From assembly GCA_951640165.1 (NCBI GenBank), contig OX621250.1:7316001-7380000 (forward strand): 64,000 nucleotides of DNA. Reading direction: 5' to 3'. This DNA is from Pseudoips prasinana (taxonomy: Eukaryota; Arthropoda; Insecta; Lepidoptera; Nolidae). The notes beneath the pieces are model-generated. The model was not told where the DNA came from and did not search any database. It saw nothing but the letters and a program-made list of their open reading frames with translations. Position numbers and translations under genes: made by a program. The first letter of the stretch is position 1, and every line of letters begins with the position of its first letter. This document shows, one piece after another, positions 1 to 12,600 of this stretch.

Positions 1-117
1 AAATAATTGAACTACTCCGTCCCTGCGGTCTGTTTTATCATATTTTTTATGGATCCTTATTTTAATTAAAGGTTACTTAAATTTTTATACTTTTATATAA
101 AAAGGGTGTAATATATC

Positions 118-290
118 TAATTCAAAATTCATTTATTTCTTTAAAATTTTACATTTATGTGGAATATCTTATTCTATAGTTTTCTGGCATGCGCTGCACG
201 GTAGGGTGCAGCGCATGCCAGAAAACTATAGAAACTACAGGAAACCCTCGTCAATATAAATTTACAAACGGACTCTGTAGGTGGCGCTGC
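118..290 (-). repeat. LINE 3'-UTR fragment with perfect hairpin
   Basis: The A/T-rich stretch resembles the 3' end of the larger minus-strand LINE at 1876-2050: both share the TTCAAAATTC...ACATTTRTGTGGAAT pattern followed by a GCATG-rich hairpin. Here the hairpin is perfect: arms 172-198 and 207-233 (27 bp), loop CGGTAGGG. In the longer LINE the equivalent hairpin is degraded. Positions 281-487 between this fragment and the GRHPR stop codon hold nothing I recognise. Confidence 0.55.
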
Positions 291-487
291 GATTAGTTTT
301 CAGGTATTATTTACATTTTTATTGTAGTAAATGGTTTGCCGGGACAGCAAGTTATATATAAACATTTATCTATATTGACATGTTGAATAAAACGTAGAGA
401 TACAGATGATGTTATCACTGGTATCATTATATTCAGTGTAATTCAACCACAATATCTTATCTGATATGGTCGCCTGTCTACATGATA

Positions 488-606
488 TCAACAAATAGGA
501 AACAGCATTGATTTTCCCTCAAGTGCCCGCAAGATGTTCTGAGCTGCAATGGTAGCCATGTCATTTCTAGTCCTGACTGTTGCACTTCCCATGTGCGGCA
601 AGATGT
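488..606 (-). CDS. Grhpr: GRHPR copy 1, exon 7 (last)
   Basis: The exon begins after a TTTCAG acceptor and completes a codon split with exon 6. It encodes the catalytic LPHMGSAT motif (His acts with the exon 6 Glu), then a C-terminal helix and the end SMLFPIC before TGA. The copy 2 counterpart at 38733-38860 has a different C-terminal tail. Confidence 0.88.
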
Positions 607-3600
607 CTGAAATGCAAGTGAAAAAGAAGATATGAATTTCTTTTAACTTTGGTGATTTATTTAATTTTCTTTATTTTTTTTTTATTTGGAAAACAACCAG
701 TTGTACAACATGAGCTTATAAACTAAAAGTAATAACACTGTGTAATGTTAGGAGTTTTCACAGATTACAAAAAAATAATAATAATATGTAGAGTGCTGTG
801 AAGTCTAATGCTAAGAGGTTATATATACACTACAATATAAGCCGCTTATAGCTAGGTAAAACGTAATTATACAAAGAACAACGAATATAAAATATCAAAC
901 AATAAAATAGTAACAACCTACTTTTATGTTTACAGCTAAATCCCAATCAATATTGGAAAAAAAAAGATATAACAGTAAAAATATAAAAAAAAACGGATAC
1001 ATTAACCGGACGATAAACAATCAATGTCTGTTAAGAGTACTTATTCCATGAATTGATATTGTTTAAGCACTGTAAGGTACTACCAATTCATAAAAAAATT
1101 GAGTATAGCCTTCTAAAAGAACAATTTGTCAATAAAGATATTCTTGACGATATAAGCCACAATATTCAAACAAGAAAAATTATGAACAACCGACTTGTTA
1201 CAACATCAGCAAATAACTATTACGGTGAGAGGACCACTCGATACTTAATTCCACGTCTTATAAATAAATTGGACCCCAGCTTCATTAAAAGTATAAACTA
1301 AACAAATATAAAAAATAAATTAAAATCACATTTCTTAAACATCATGTAGATGCAGGCAATATAACTGGTTTTACACCTGCGCTCGAGTGTCGGCGGATCG
1401 CCCGGCCACTCGACGTAAACAATGTGACATTTATTTGTTAGAATAGATAGGTACATATTTAATATTGTTAACCTAATTTGATAGTAGGTAATAATTACAT
1501 ATAAATAGTTAAGTATAGGAATTTAATGTACTGCTGAATAATAGCAGCCCAGACAAACCTCCGTGGTTTTTGAGTTTGCTATCATAGTAACATGTATGTT
1601 TACTTTATGGAAATAAATACATAAAAAAAAATAAAAAAGTGCATAATATTTCAGGTACCTACATTAAAGAGACGCGAACCAATCGAATTCCAATTCCAAA
1701 GTGAACAAAATGTGTTAAAAATTTTATAAAAAAAAAAATCTTAAAAAAATGAAAGAGGCTTTTAAAAATTTCGTTTTTGAAGACGTGTTCTGACAAGGCA
1801 AATATATCCTCTTTTTCAAAATTTTTATTATATTTTTTTATTATTCGGTGTAGGGGTGCTCGTTCCTCAGCATTGGTTCAATTCAAAATTCAAAAGTCAT
1901 TTATTCCGTTAAAATATTACATTTGTGTGGAATCGTCAATTTTTTTTTACCCTACCGTGCAGTGCATGACGTGGCAGCTACTGAGAAACACTGCCAGAAA
2001 ACTCAGTAGGAATCCTTTTTTAAAATATATATTTCTTAAATAAATTTACATTGTATTTAAATGTGTTAATTTAGAGCGACTCAATCCCAAGCTGTTTTGT
2101 CACGTAAATAATCAGAAGTTTTGTAATAAGCCCTGCTACACAATTTGGCTTTTATAATTCTTTTAAACTTATTCATAGACATTTCTCGGATATCACTGGG
2201 AAGTTTGTTATAGAATCTTATACATTGCCCCATAAAAGAGTTACTTACTTTGTGGAGACGGGTGGTATGTAACACAAAGTTATGCTTATATCGAGTATTT
2301 ATATTATGAGTATCACTCCTTTTACAGAAGGAGTCTTTATATTTATGCATATAAATTAGATTCTCATATATATACTGACATGCTACAGTCAGAATGTTAA
2401 TCTCTTTAAACTTCTCTCTCAAAGATTCTCGCGGACCAAGTTTATATATTGCTCTTACAGCTCTTTTTTGCAATACAAATATGGTGTTAATGTCCGCAGC
2501 GCTACCCCAGAGAAGAATTCCATAGGACATTATACTATGAAAATAACTGAAATAAACCATTCTAGCTGTATCCACATCAGTAAGCCGTCTTATAGTTTTA
2601 ACAGCATATGCAGCAGAACTTAAATTTGCCTGATAGTTTTTCTATTTGTGGGCCCCATTGTAGTTTTGAATCAATTGTGATACCCAAAAACACAGTTGAC
2701 TTAACAGGGGTCAATCCAGCTCCATTAAGCTGTACATTGGTAGCCACCTGTTTCACATTAGGTGTAGAGAATTTTATGACTTTTGTTTTCTTGTCATTTA
2801 GCAAAAGATTATTAGCATTAAACCAATGAACAACGTTAGAGATTGCGTCATTTACTTCGTCAAAATTGCGTAATTGTCGATTTATTTTAAACGTCAATGA
2901 AGTATCATCCGCAAACAAAACAATCTCATGTTTATCCCTTACATAGTAGGGTAAGTCATTTATATAGATTAAAAATAAGAATGGGCCGAGAATCGATCCC
3001 TGTGGAACGCCCATTACCACTGGGGATCCCGCAGATTTTTTACCATTTATATCGACCTTCTGAATTCTATTGCCCAAGTAAGAAGTCAAAAGTTCGAGAG
3101 CCTTGTTCCTGATACCGTAGTGGTGTAGTTTCCTGACAAGAGTGTCATGATGAACACAATCAAATGCTTTGGACAAATCGCAAAAGATACCTAATGCATC
3201 CTGCGAGTCCTCCCAAGCCACGAATATACTTTTTAACAGATTGACTCCTGCATCTATAGTTGAACAACCCTTCGTGAATCCAAACTGTTTCCGGTGAAGT
3301 AAATTATGTATATTAAAGTGACTGAGCAACTGGCTAAGCATTAGCTTTTCAAATATTTTACTTAGAGTGGGCAATACGGAAATAGGTCGGAAATTTGAAG
3401 GATCTGAAGTATCACCAGCTTTAAACAATGGAATAATTTTACTATACTTCATCAAGTCAGGAAATACGCCAGATGCGACACAGCAATTGAACACAGCAGC
3501 TAGATGTGGGGCGATTATAGTTATAATTGATGAAATAGTCTTAACAGATAAACCCCACAGATCCCTAGTGGTTTTCATATTAATACTTTTGAAAGCATTC

Positions 3601-6600
3601 AAAATATCTTTAGGGTTTACCACCGAGAATTCAAAATCTGTGTCACACTTCTCTACGCTTTGCTGGAGTATTAGCTCAGCAGATACAGAAGAAGACGCGA
3701 GAGATTTGGTAACATCGATTGGAACATAAGAAAAATATTTTTCAAACTCCACGCCACTTCTAAATCGCTTTTAATGTCAACATTATTTATTCTTAAATTA
3801 AAATCACGACAACGTATTGTTTTCCTACCTGTCTCAGTATTAATAATCTTCCAGGTGGTTTTAATAATATTTGTCGAATTTTTTATAATATTTTTTAAGT
3901 ACATCGATTTAGCAATGGAACAGGCTCTTCGAAAGGTTTTGGCATATTGTTTTACATGTTCTAGAAAAGTCGTATTTTGATTATAGGATCTTTCTTCATA
4001 CAATTTATATAATTGATTGCGACTTTTATAAATTCCTGGAGTTGCCCAATCACAGAACATCAGACGGTTACTTACAGACAACTGTTTGGGTGTGAATATT
4101 GAGCAGAACTCACCATTAATCAAGTTGAATAAAGAGTTGTACAAGTGATCCGGATCACTATGATAGGGCAACAGTGCCAGTTTTCTTGCTATATTTTATT
4201 TAAATATTCCTAAACGGCTTTCACTATATGGTATGTAACTTATTTGTGTACTTTGAACCTTTGGAGAATTTGAAAAAGTGACCAACTGACCAGAATGATC
4301 TGACTGAATCTTATTAATTATTAATTTATTTAAAGGTTTTGCCGAGCTAAATATATTGTCAATGCATGTAGCACTTGTGGCAGTAACTCTAGTTGGTTCT
4401 GTAAAGTTGTGATGTAAATGATAGGACATAAACAAATTTAAAAAATTACAACTTGTTGAGTTTTTCTCCAAAATATTTACATTAAAATCTCCACAAATGA
4501 TAACAGTTTTATGGGTATTAGATAACTTATTTAAGGCATCCTCCATAATGTCTGAAAAAGTATCAAATGGTGCACAAGGAGGTTTGTAAAGACTCACAAC
4601 AATAAATCGCTCCAACTCAACACATGAAATCTCTACTACTCGCTTAACAGAGAGGCTCACAACGTCACTTCTTTCTTTAAACTTCAACAAATTATTTATT
4701 AATATTAGAGAGCCACCATGAATATACTTTTCTCTGATGAACGAGCTTGCAACCTGGTGATTATTGAAGCTGGAAATGAATTGATGGCGTTTTAGCCAGT
4801 GCTCAGTTAAACATAAAATATCAATATTGCTACAATTCAAAAACAACTCCAATTCTAACTCTTTCCCCATCAAACCTTGAATATTTTGATGCACCAGGTC
4901 GATACAATTTTTTTGGTTTTTCTTATTGTAGGCATTTATGTTTGATGGGTTCACATTATTTTCCATTACAAGATCTGAACATTCCTTATCATGCTTGACA
5001 GTACAATTAATATTTGAATTTGCTATTATGCAAGAGTGATTCTCTATTGTCATATCAGTTAATTTAAATTATCCTGTATACAGATGTCACCATTCAAGCT
5101 GGATATGTCATTGTCAGTAGGAAAAGTACTGACATTATCTATAGCATCAGTACATTGCTCAATAGGAGCAGTATGTTTAGCCAAGTTCTTGGCTGAAATA
5201 TGAAAACAATAACATAGCGACAAAGCTATTTGTCTGATATAAAAACTAGGCAGATAACAATAGTTATCTTTTGTCATATAAAAGGGTTTCTTAACAAATG
5301 AGTTAATGTCAATTACATGTAGTTTTTCTCTCATGTAGGTAGATATTGTATGTAATGTCAAATTCAAATTATACCTTATCCTATTTTCCTCCTGTGACAA
5401 ACTATGGCTATAAGGAAATGTAAACATAACAATTTTACTTATATTTAAACAATCTAAACAATCAATATACTGTATTAGGGTTTTTTTATTTAAATTACCC
5501 CTATTTCCCATAAAAAGAATTAGATTTCCATCATTATTAAATTTATAATTAAAGACCTTTTTAAAAATGTGGTGACATGAGGCGCCCAGCATACAAAAAT
5601 TGATGTTTGAATGTCCTTCTGTTGACAGTAGGCGCCCTAAGTTTTTACCTATTTCATCACTGAATATTGTTATTTCAGGTTTAAAAATATTTATTTCATT
5701 CCTTGTGTATGACTTAACTGCTAATGTTTTGTTCATTACAGATTGAGATTGACTAATGAAACTAGTATTATTCTTATTATTACTAATTTGCAATAAAGCA
5801 GAAGTATCCTTTGGTGGTGAGGAACGGCTAAGTGACCGTTGACACATACAAGAATAATTATTGCTGAGCGATTCTAATCTTTCATTATTATAATTGCCAA
5901 GGTCAATCAGCTCATTCATAGCCAGAATGTAATGTTGTGTCTGTTTTTCAGATAGTTCATACTTTATTGATAATGTATGGAGTTCATCTTTAAGGGAGTC
6001 CATTTTCTTCTGTTGAGCTTCTAAATCACAAGAGTATTTTAAACTAACATATTTTAATTTCATGGTATAAATATTCAATTTTTCTATTAATTCTAATGGT
6101 TCCCTATTTTGGTTATCATATTTAAAGAAGAATTTATGTTTTTTTATCAAGTTTTGGGACTTTCTAATAAATTTATTTATTTTTAGGTATTTTTTAAATT
6201 TATTTTTGCTACAGCCATCAACCATTGAATTCATTTTAATACAATCATCATCCCTTGTGGGCAGTTTTGTGCTACAGGACTGGTTATTGGCAACAACAAA
6301 AACCATGGAAGGATCTTTGACTACCAACTTATCATATAGTGTTTGGTTCTGTGAAGCAATTAAATTATGTTTTAATGATTGTAGTTCAGATCTCAGTAAC
6401 GATATTTCATTATTAGCCTGTTCAAGTTGTTGTTCTAGGCTATGGGATTTGTTCAATGCATAGTCATATTCAATGCGACATTGATCAAAGCCGTCTATGA
6501 TGATTTGGAGTCTATCCCGTGAGTCAATGGCATCTGTGTATTGGACATGTAATTGTGACAATTGACTTTTTAACAGTTTCACTTGGACTGATGACTCTAA

Positions 6601-9600
6601 TAGTACTCTTTCATTTTCATCCCGTTCTTTGTCGAACCGATCACACAACTGCTTTGAGGCTTGGAGTTCTTTCAAAGCCTTTTGAAGTTTTTCTTCAGCT
6701 TGGCGAGCTAAGACACCACGAGTCAGAATACCAGACATAGTTTCTGGATTGTTTACCGATCGATTGAACAAAGAATCGTGTCACCGGTCGACTCGAATGG
6801 GGTTATGTTCACGTATTTAATATCTAGACTAAGAAGTAATAACTTTGATTATAAAATAACTTAGTCTATGCCAAATTAAATGATAGTTAATGATATTCGA
6901 TGTGCAATTACGCGTAAATGCAGTGGTTTTTACCTTTAGAGTCCATATAAATGTGCCGGTAACTGTCACAACACAAATCACTTCGAATTTCACATACAAA
7001 ATACAAAATTAATACGTGGAACACTTTTAATACACTAAATACTCAGTGATTTACAGATAACTGGTCTTATTTACAATGAAAATACAATAATTTTTAGTAA
7101 AAAATTGAAGACATTCAAAATCAGCTGTTAGCGATAGTGTTGCCAGCAGGAGGAAAACCTTCGACACTTTGAGGTAGAAAATAGAGGATACTCTCTGACC
7201 ACTCTACGGATCACTGTTCTTGGCACAATGTAGGATATTTTATTGACCACTTCGATGCAATCGTACCGATGGTGTATAAGACCGTGTAAAAACGTAGCCT
7301 GCAGTAATAAGCGTCTTGATTCTAGAGATATCATATTAAATTTTAATAATGTTTCTTTATAGGGTTGTATGACCAGACGGCACTTATATGACATCCTTTT
7401 CAGATATCGCTTTTGTATAGTCTCTATAGCAGTGCTATATTTATCGTGTCGTAATAAATTTTTCATCACAAAATACAGGTTAAACGTAGCACGTGTGGCG
7501 CAGCGGCTAAGCGCTGGACAACTATTTGTGGGACCCATAAATAGTTGCTCAGAGTCTGGATGTAGTTTATTTGTGTCCGTCTATTATAATATGTTTGTAA
7601 CGTACCCCGCAACACGGGGATTAAATTCCCTAGTAGGGGCGTTGTCTTTAAAGAAAAATGTAATTTGCTGCTGAAATTAAACTTTATGGTATTCATGATC
7701 GCTGGGGGATTTTAGAGTTCTAATCCTCCATTACCTAACTATAGTTAAAAAACTCCATTAAACTACTATTTGATCTTTTACTTACAACAATTAGGTAGTT
7801 TATGCATTGGATGGTCGCTTGCTAGTGGTTCCGGAGTGGTAACATCCAGTCCGGCCGCGAAGATCCACTTCTCTTTGAGCGCAGTGTAGAGAGCCTCCTG
7901 GTCTATGATGTCTGCAAAAAAAAATTTTTTTCGTTATCACCATATCAGCTGAAAGACGCCCAATCTGTCAAATTTCGTTTATAGATTTTCAACTTTATCA
8001 TAAAAGCATAAGGTTCACTTTCAACTGGGGAAATTTGACAGATTGAGGTAGCTCGATGTGCCGATCTGTAGATCTAATTTGAAGAAAGTTTGTGGAGGAG
8101 ACAGAGGGAAGAATTCTTTCATAAACTGCAGTTACTATACAATTTATAGATACCCACCTCCACGTGCCACGTTTACTAAAACGGAAGTACTCTTCATCAG
8201 CTTCAATGTATCAGTGTTGATCAAATGCCTGGTTTCTGGCGTAAGGGGACAACTCAAGATGATGTGGTCACTCTCTTTCAGTAGAGTCTCCAGAGACACC
8301 CGTTCTGCCCCTAACGTTTTTGCTGCAACCATAAAAGAATAAAAGAAGGTCTTTAAAAGTCTCTTAATTTCGGTGCGTTCAGTGGAAATTATAAACTGTC
8401 CACGACTAGGGATTCTCGTCCGAAGAGAACAGTGGATTTATTTTTTCGGTTTCGTTTCGGTTTTCGGTTCTCATAGGCTGGTAGGATAACGTTATAATTA
8501 TTAGCAACGTATTAACACAATAGAGATCTACCTTCAGGTTTATCAGTATGTCCACTGTAAATGAATCTTTGCACGTCAAAACCTTTTAATCTTCGGAGCA
8601 CAGCTTGTCCTATGCCACCGAAGCCAACAATCCCCACGGTTGTGCCAGAGATGTCCATTCCCAACGTCCAATTTACTCCCGGTTTCCATTCACTGTAAAA
8701 ATATATTTAATGATTCAGATTTAACTTTTCAATTTCAATACCTTCATTTAAAACACAATAAAAATCTGCGTTCTTCTCATAACCGCATCCTACACTGTCT
8801 TTCACACTGCTCTGATTTCATCCACTCTTCTTTTCGTATACAATCCATTCTCCTCTGGAATGCTCTTCCACCAGAAATCAGAATGGCTAAAAGTCGTTAT
8901 TCTTTCAAAAAGAAAACTCGGGAGCATATAACCAAAAAGTTATTGACAGAATCATCACATTAGTATTATTTTATTTATTTGTATTATTTATATGTATATG
9001 TATAATATATATATTAGTATATTATAATATAGGTATTGTGTATTTTATGTCATTGTATGAAGTATCTACATTTTTATTCTCAGTTTTACTCTTTAAGCTC
9101 TTAGTGTACCTACCATGTAATCTCTGCATCACCCCAAGGCTGACTGGCAGAGAATGGCTTCGGCATTAAGTCCGCCTTTGTACATTGTTGTGCATAAAGT
9201 TTAAAATAAAATAAAAAATTAATGCAGTAAGTAAATAAGATATTTTCATATACTAAATGTCTTTTACTAAAAACTCCTGGAACAATGCAATCACGTGGTC
9301 TCCCATCTCGTATCATTGACTGCCCGCGTGTAATCATGATCATCATATTTTTAGGGTTCCGTACCCAAAGGGTAAAACGGGACCCTATTACTAAGACTTC
9401 GCTGTCTGTCTGTCTGTCCGTCTGTCGCCAGGCTGTATCTCATGAACCGTGATAATAAGACAGTTGAAATTTACACAGATGATGTATTTCAGTTGCCGCT
9501 ATAACAACAAATACTAAAAACTAAAATAAAATAAATATTTAAGGGGGCTTCCATACTACAAACGTGAAATTTTTTGCTCGTTTTTATAGATAATGGTATG

Positions 9601-12600
9601 ACACCCTTCGTGCGCGAGTCCGACTCGCATTTGGCCAATTATTTTTTTCTTTTAAAATTCGACCACCTGTTATTTTTGAACTCTGAAGGAATCCTTATAA
9701 AAAAGGAGAAACATACATTTAATAACAATTTTTAATGAGTTTTATTGATTTAGAATAACTCAATCCCAAGATTTTGGATATCTCCTCGATAGTTTACAAA
9801 CTGGTGTGGTTAACATGATTTAAGTCACGGAGGCTCCCGAGTCAGTATCTGAGCATACTTATTGGCTATATCCTCGGCACCTTCCTTGAATCTCCTGGCT
9901 GCGGCGATGAGAAGTCCTACGGTAATGTCTGCCACTGAATTGTTTAACACGTCGGGCGTGTTGCCCAGTTTGATGCCTCGTTTTTGAACTTCCGCGACAT
10001 CTATGTGGTCTACCCCAGATGCCATCGCGGTTACCACTTTAAGTTTGGGACCTGGGGGTTAAGAAATTAAGAAAACACTTGTTAGATAAGTTAATAAAGC
10101 GATATTTTCTTGTAATATTTTATATAAATTAAGATATGAAAATTATAGTTAGTAAATGACTATTATAATTACAGATTGAAGGTAAGTCATTGATTAGGAT
10201 ATCATTTGGATAAGATAGGACATAGGCCTGGGTATACCTACTGTGGTATCTATAGGTACATATGATAAATCTATAGAAAATCCGGTTTTGACGCCAGCAC
10301 ATCCAGCTACCCCAATCTGTCAAATTTATTTTATAGATTTTCAACTTTATCAGAAAAGCATAAGGTTCACTTTCAATTGGGGAAAGTTGACAGATTGGGG
10401 TAGCTTGATGTGGTAGCGTCTGTACATAGAAAATAGTTTAAAAAATAAGCCAGGGTGCAAGCAATACCTGCTCTATCTAACAATTCGGCTGTAAGTTTGT
10501 GCTTCGTGTTCCATATGATAGCGTCAAAATTCACGAGGTTTTCTTTAATGCTGGGTACAATTTCTTCTTCGTAGTCCAGGTAAGGTATAACTTTAACGTT
10601 GACACTGTAATCAAATTTTACAAACATACTGGTTGGTATTTCTGCCACGTTCCAAATTCAAATATACATATAACGTTCAAATTTAGAATCTTTAAGACGT
10701 ATAATAAATGTACCAAAAATACGATTTCTGCATGTTCCTTAGTTACGGATAGAGATTACTAAACGCGTTGTTTAGAAATCTTTAGCCGTAACTAAGGAAC
10801 ATTCAGAAATCGTATTTTTAACCGCCAACGGTTAAATATGTCGATGGTCCCTAGGTAAAGTATCGAAAGTGAAAATCGCTACTTTGCAGGAGAGCGATTT
10901 AAAGTTTATTTTTTGCATAATTTTGTCACGGGTGATTAAATCTTTATAAAAATTAGGATAAACAGTTGTGTTGGCCCTACAAATTATTACGTATAAGCTA
11001 AAATTGTAAATTATGAATAGTTTTCGAGAAAATTAAGTTACCATAGTATACTTCGTAACTGAACTTGCTTTTTGCGTCGAAACTGGCACTTTCGATTATT
11101 TACAGGGAATTACATTTACAAAAATTTATCACATCTGCCTATTTCGATATTCTACTTTGGATTATGTTAGGAATAATTTATTTAAACTGTCACTTTCGAT
11201 TAATTACTGCGTAGATTGCTTGTACTTACCATTATTTTTTAATAACAACAACATAATTTACATAAAACATCTTTATTAAAGTAGGTATATATGTTATTAT
11301 AAATTGAAAAATAAATTGAAAACTGTCTAAATTTAATCAGTCTCTGTTACCTTAATGTAATTTTTAAAATCTGAGATCACGTATTATTTTTATCTAGGTT
11401 AAATTTAAACAAATACAAATCGTAAGTACCTTCTATATAAACTAAAATAATAGGAACTTTAAAGAATGAAATCACAATTAAAACACAGGTACTATAAAAA
11501 TACAAAAATGGTATGTAGTATAACTTCTATGAGAATAATAGTTTTGAAATAAAAGTGGTACAAAAAATATATCTCAGAAAATAATAAAATAAGTTAAACG
11601 CGTGCGTTTAATCGTAGTGTGTGCTTAGCCTAACTTAAGACAAAAACAAATGCAAATAAATTGTAGTTAAAAATAAAACATACTTATGACAATCCAATAA
11701 AAAAAAATAAAAAGTTTGACTTCTTTGGTATTTATCTAATTAAAAAATCAACTTAACAATCACCATCATAACCATAACAAAAAATAGCCTCTCATTGTAA
11801 CATAACAAAATGACATAAACTTCCATTTTAACAAAAACAATTTAGTAGGATATGTATAAGAAACATTACTCATCACATTCATTATCATTTATACTACTTT
11901 TGGCGACTGTACTATATTTTAAACTTTCATAAAATCTATGGTATTCTCTGGGTATTGCTCCGGAGCGACATAAGGAAATCAAATCTTTGTATTTTGCTTC
12001 TGGTATAGCGAGTGACTCTAAATAAATATTTTTTAAATCTGTTGGTTGATCCTTTCTTTTTTTTCGGCTTCTGGTTTCTACGGTGGTATTTATATAAAAA
12101 TATTCACCCTTTAAATCATATTTAAAATACAGACTATTTGGTTCCTCCTTTCTTACATTAATTTCTTTAATGCTGTTCCATTTTACAATTTCATTTCTAT
12201 TATCTTTTTTCCAATTTTTGTCATCTAATAAAAATTTAAAATAATAAAGATCAGTCTTGGTTACTTCTACAACGTTGTAGGGTCTCCCTTCAGCCTTTGC
12301 CCATCGTACTAATGCATACCATTGGTCAGGCGTATAAATTAGTTTTCTCTTAGATTCCCTCTCAATAAGGGCGTGGACACTATCGCCCTCATTTTGTGTA
12401 TGACCTTGCTCCATAAAACGATGAGTAATATCGATGCCATAGCGTTTTGAAATGTAAATATAGAATGAATATACGACTCTATTTCTATTTTGGCCCGCAC
12501 AGTTATCGGACCAAAATAAGAACTTTTTAGCACCTCCCACTACCTTTGTGTTCACAAAATGCATCAAACAGCTACTTACTTCGTTAGCCCCCCTTTTACC

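Larger units (their letters stand above)
1876..7075 (-). mobile_element. Near full-length two-ORF non-LTR retrotransposon (CR1-like)
   Basis: A 5.2-kb minus-strand LINE in GRHPR-1 intron 6. From its 5' end it carries a 5' UTR (6772-7075), an intact ORF1 (5059-6771), then an endonuclease/reverse transcriptase ORF2 spread over 2081-5053 in several frames. The 3' UTR contains a GCATG hairpin, and the end carries a short TTTTGAATTTTGAATT-type tail rather than long poly-A, as in CR1-group LINEs. Clade assignment is an inference. ORF2 frameshifts at about 4.18, 3.74 and 2.61 kb indicate it is no longer autonomous. No clear TSD was found. Confidence 0.8.

Noticed and set aside
9760..9785. ACTCAATCCCAAG resembling the end of LINE ORF2 at 2.09 kb
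   Set aside because: Only about 13 bases shared; too short to call a fragment.
10605..10648. Met at 10648 as start of a separate GRHPR isoform
   Set aside because: Acceptor ATTACAG at 10605 and phase match with exon 1 explain the exon; the extra codons have no family similarity.
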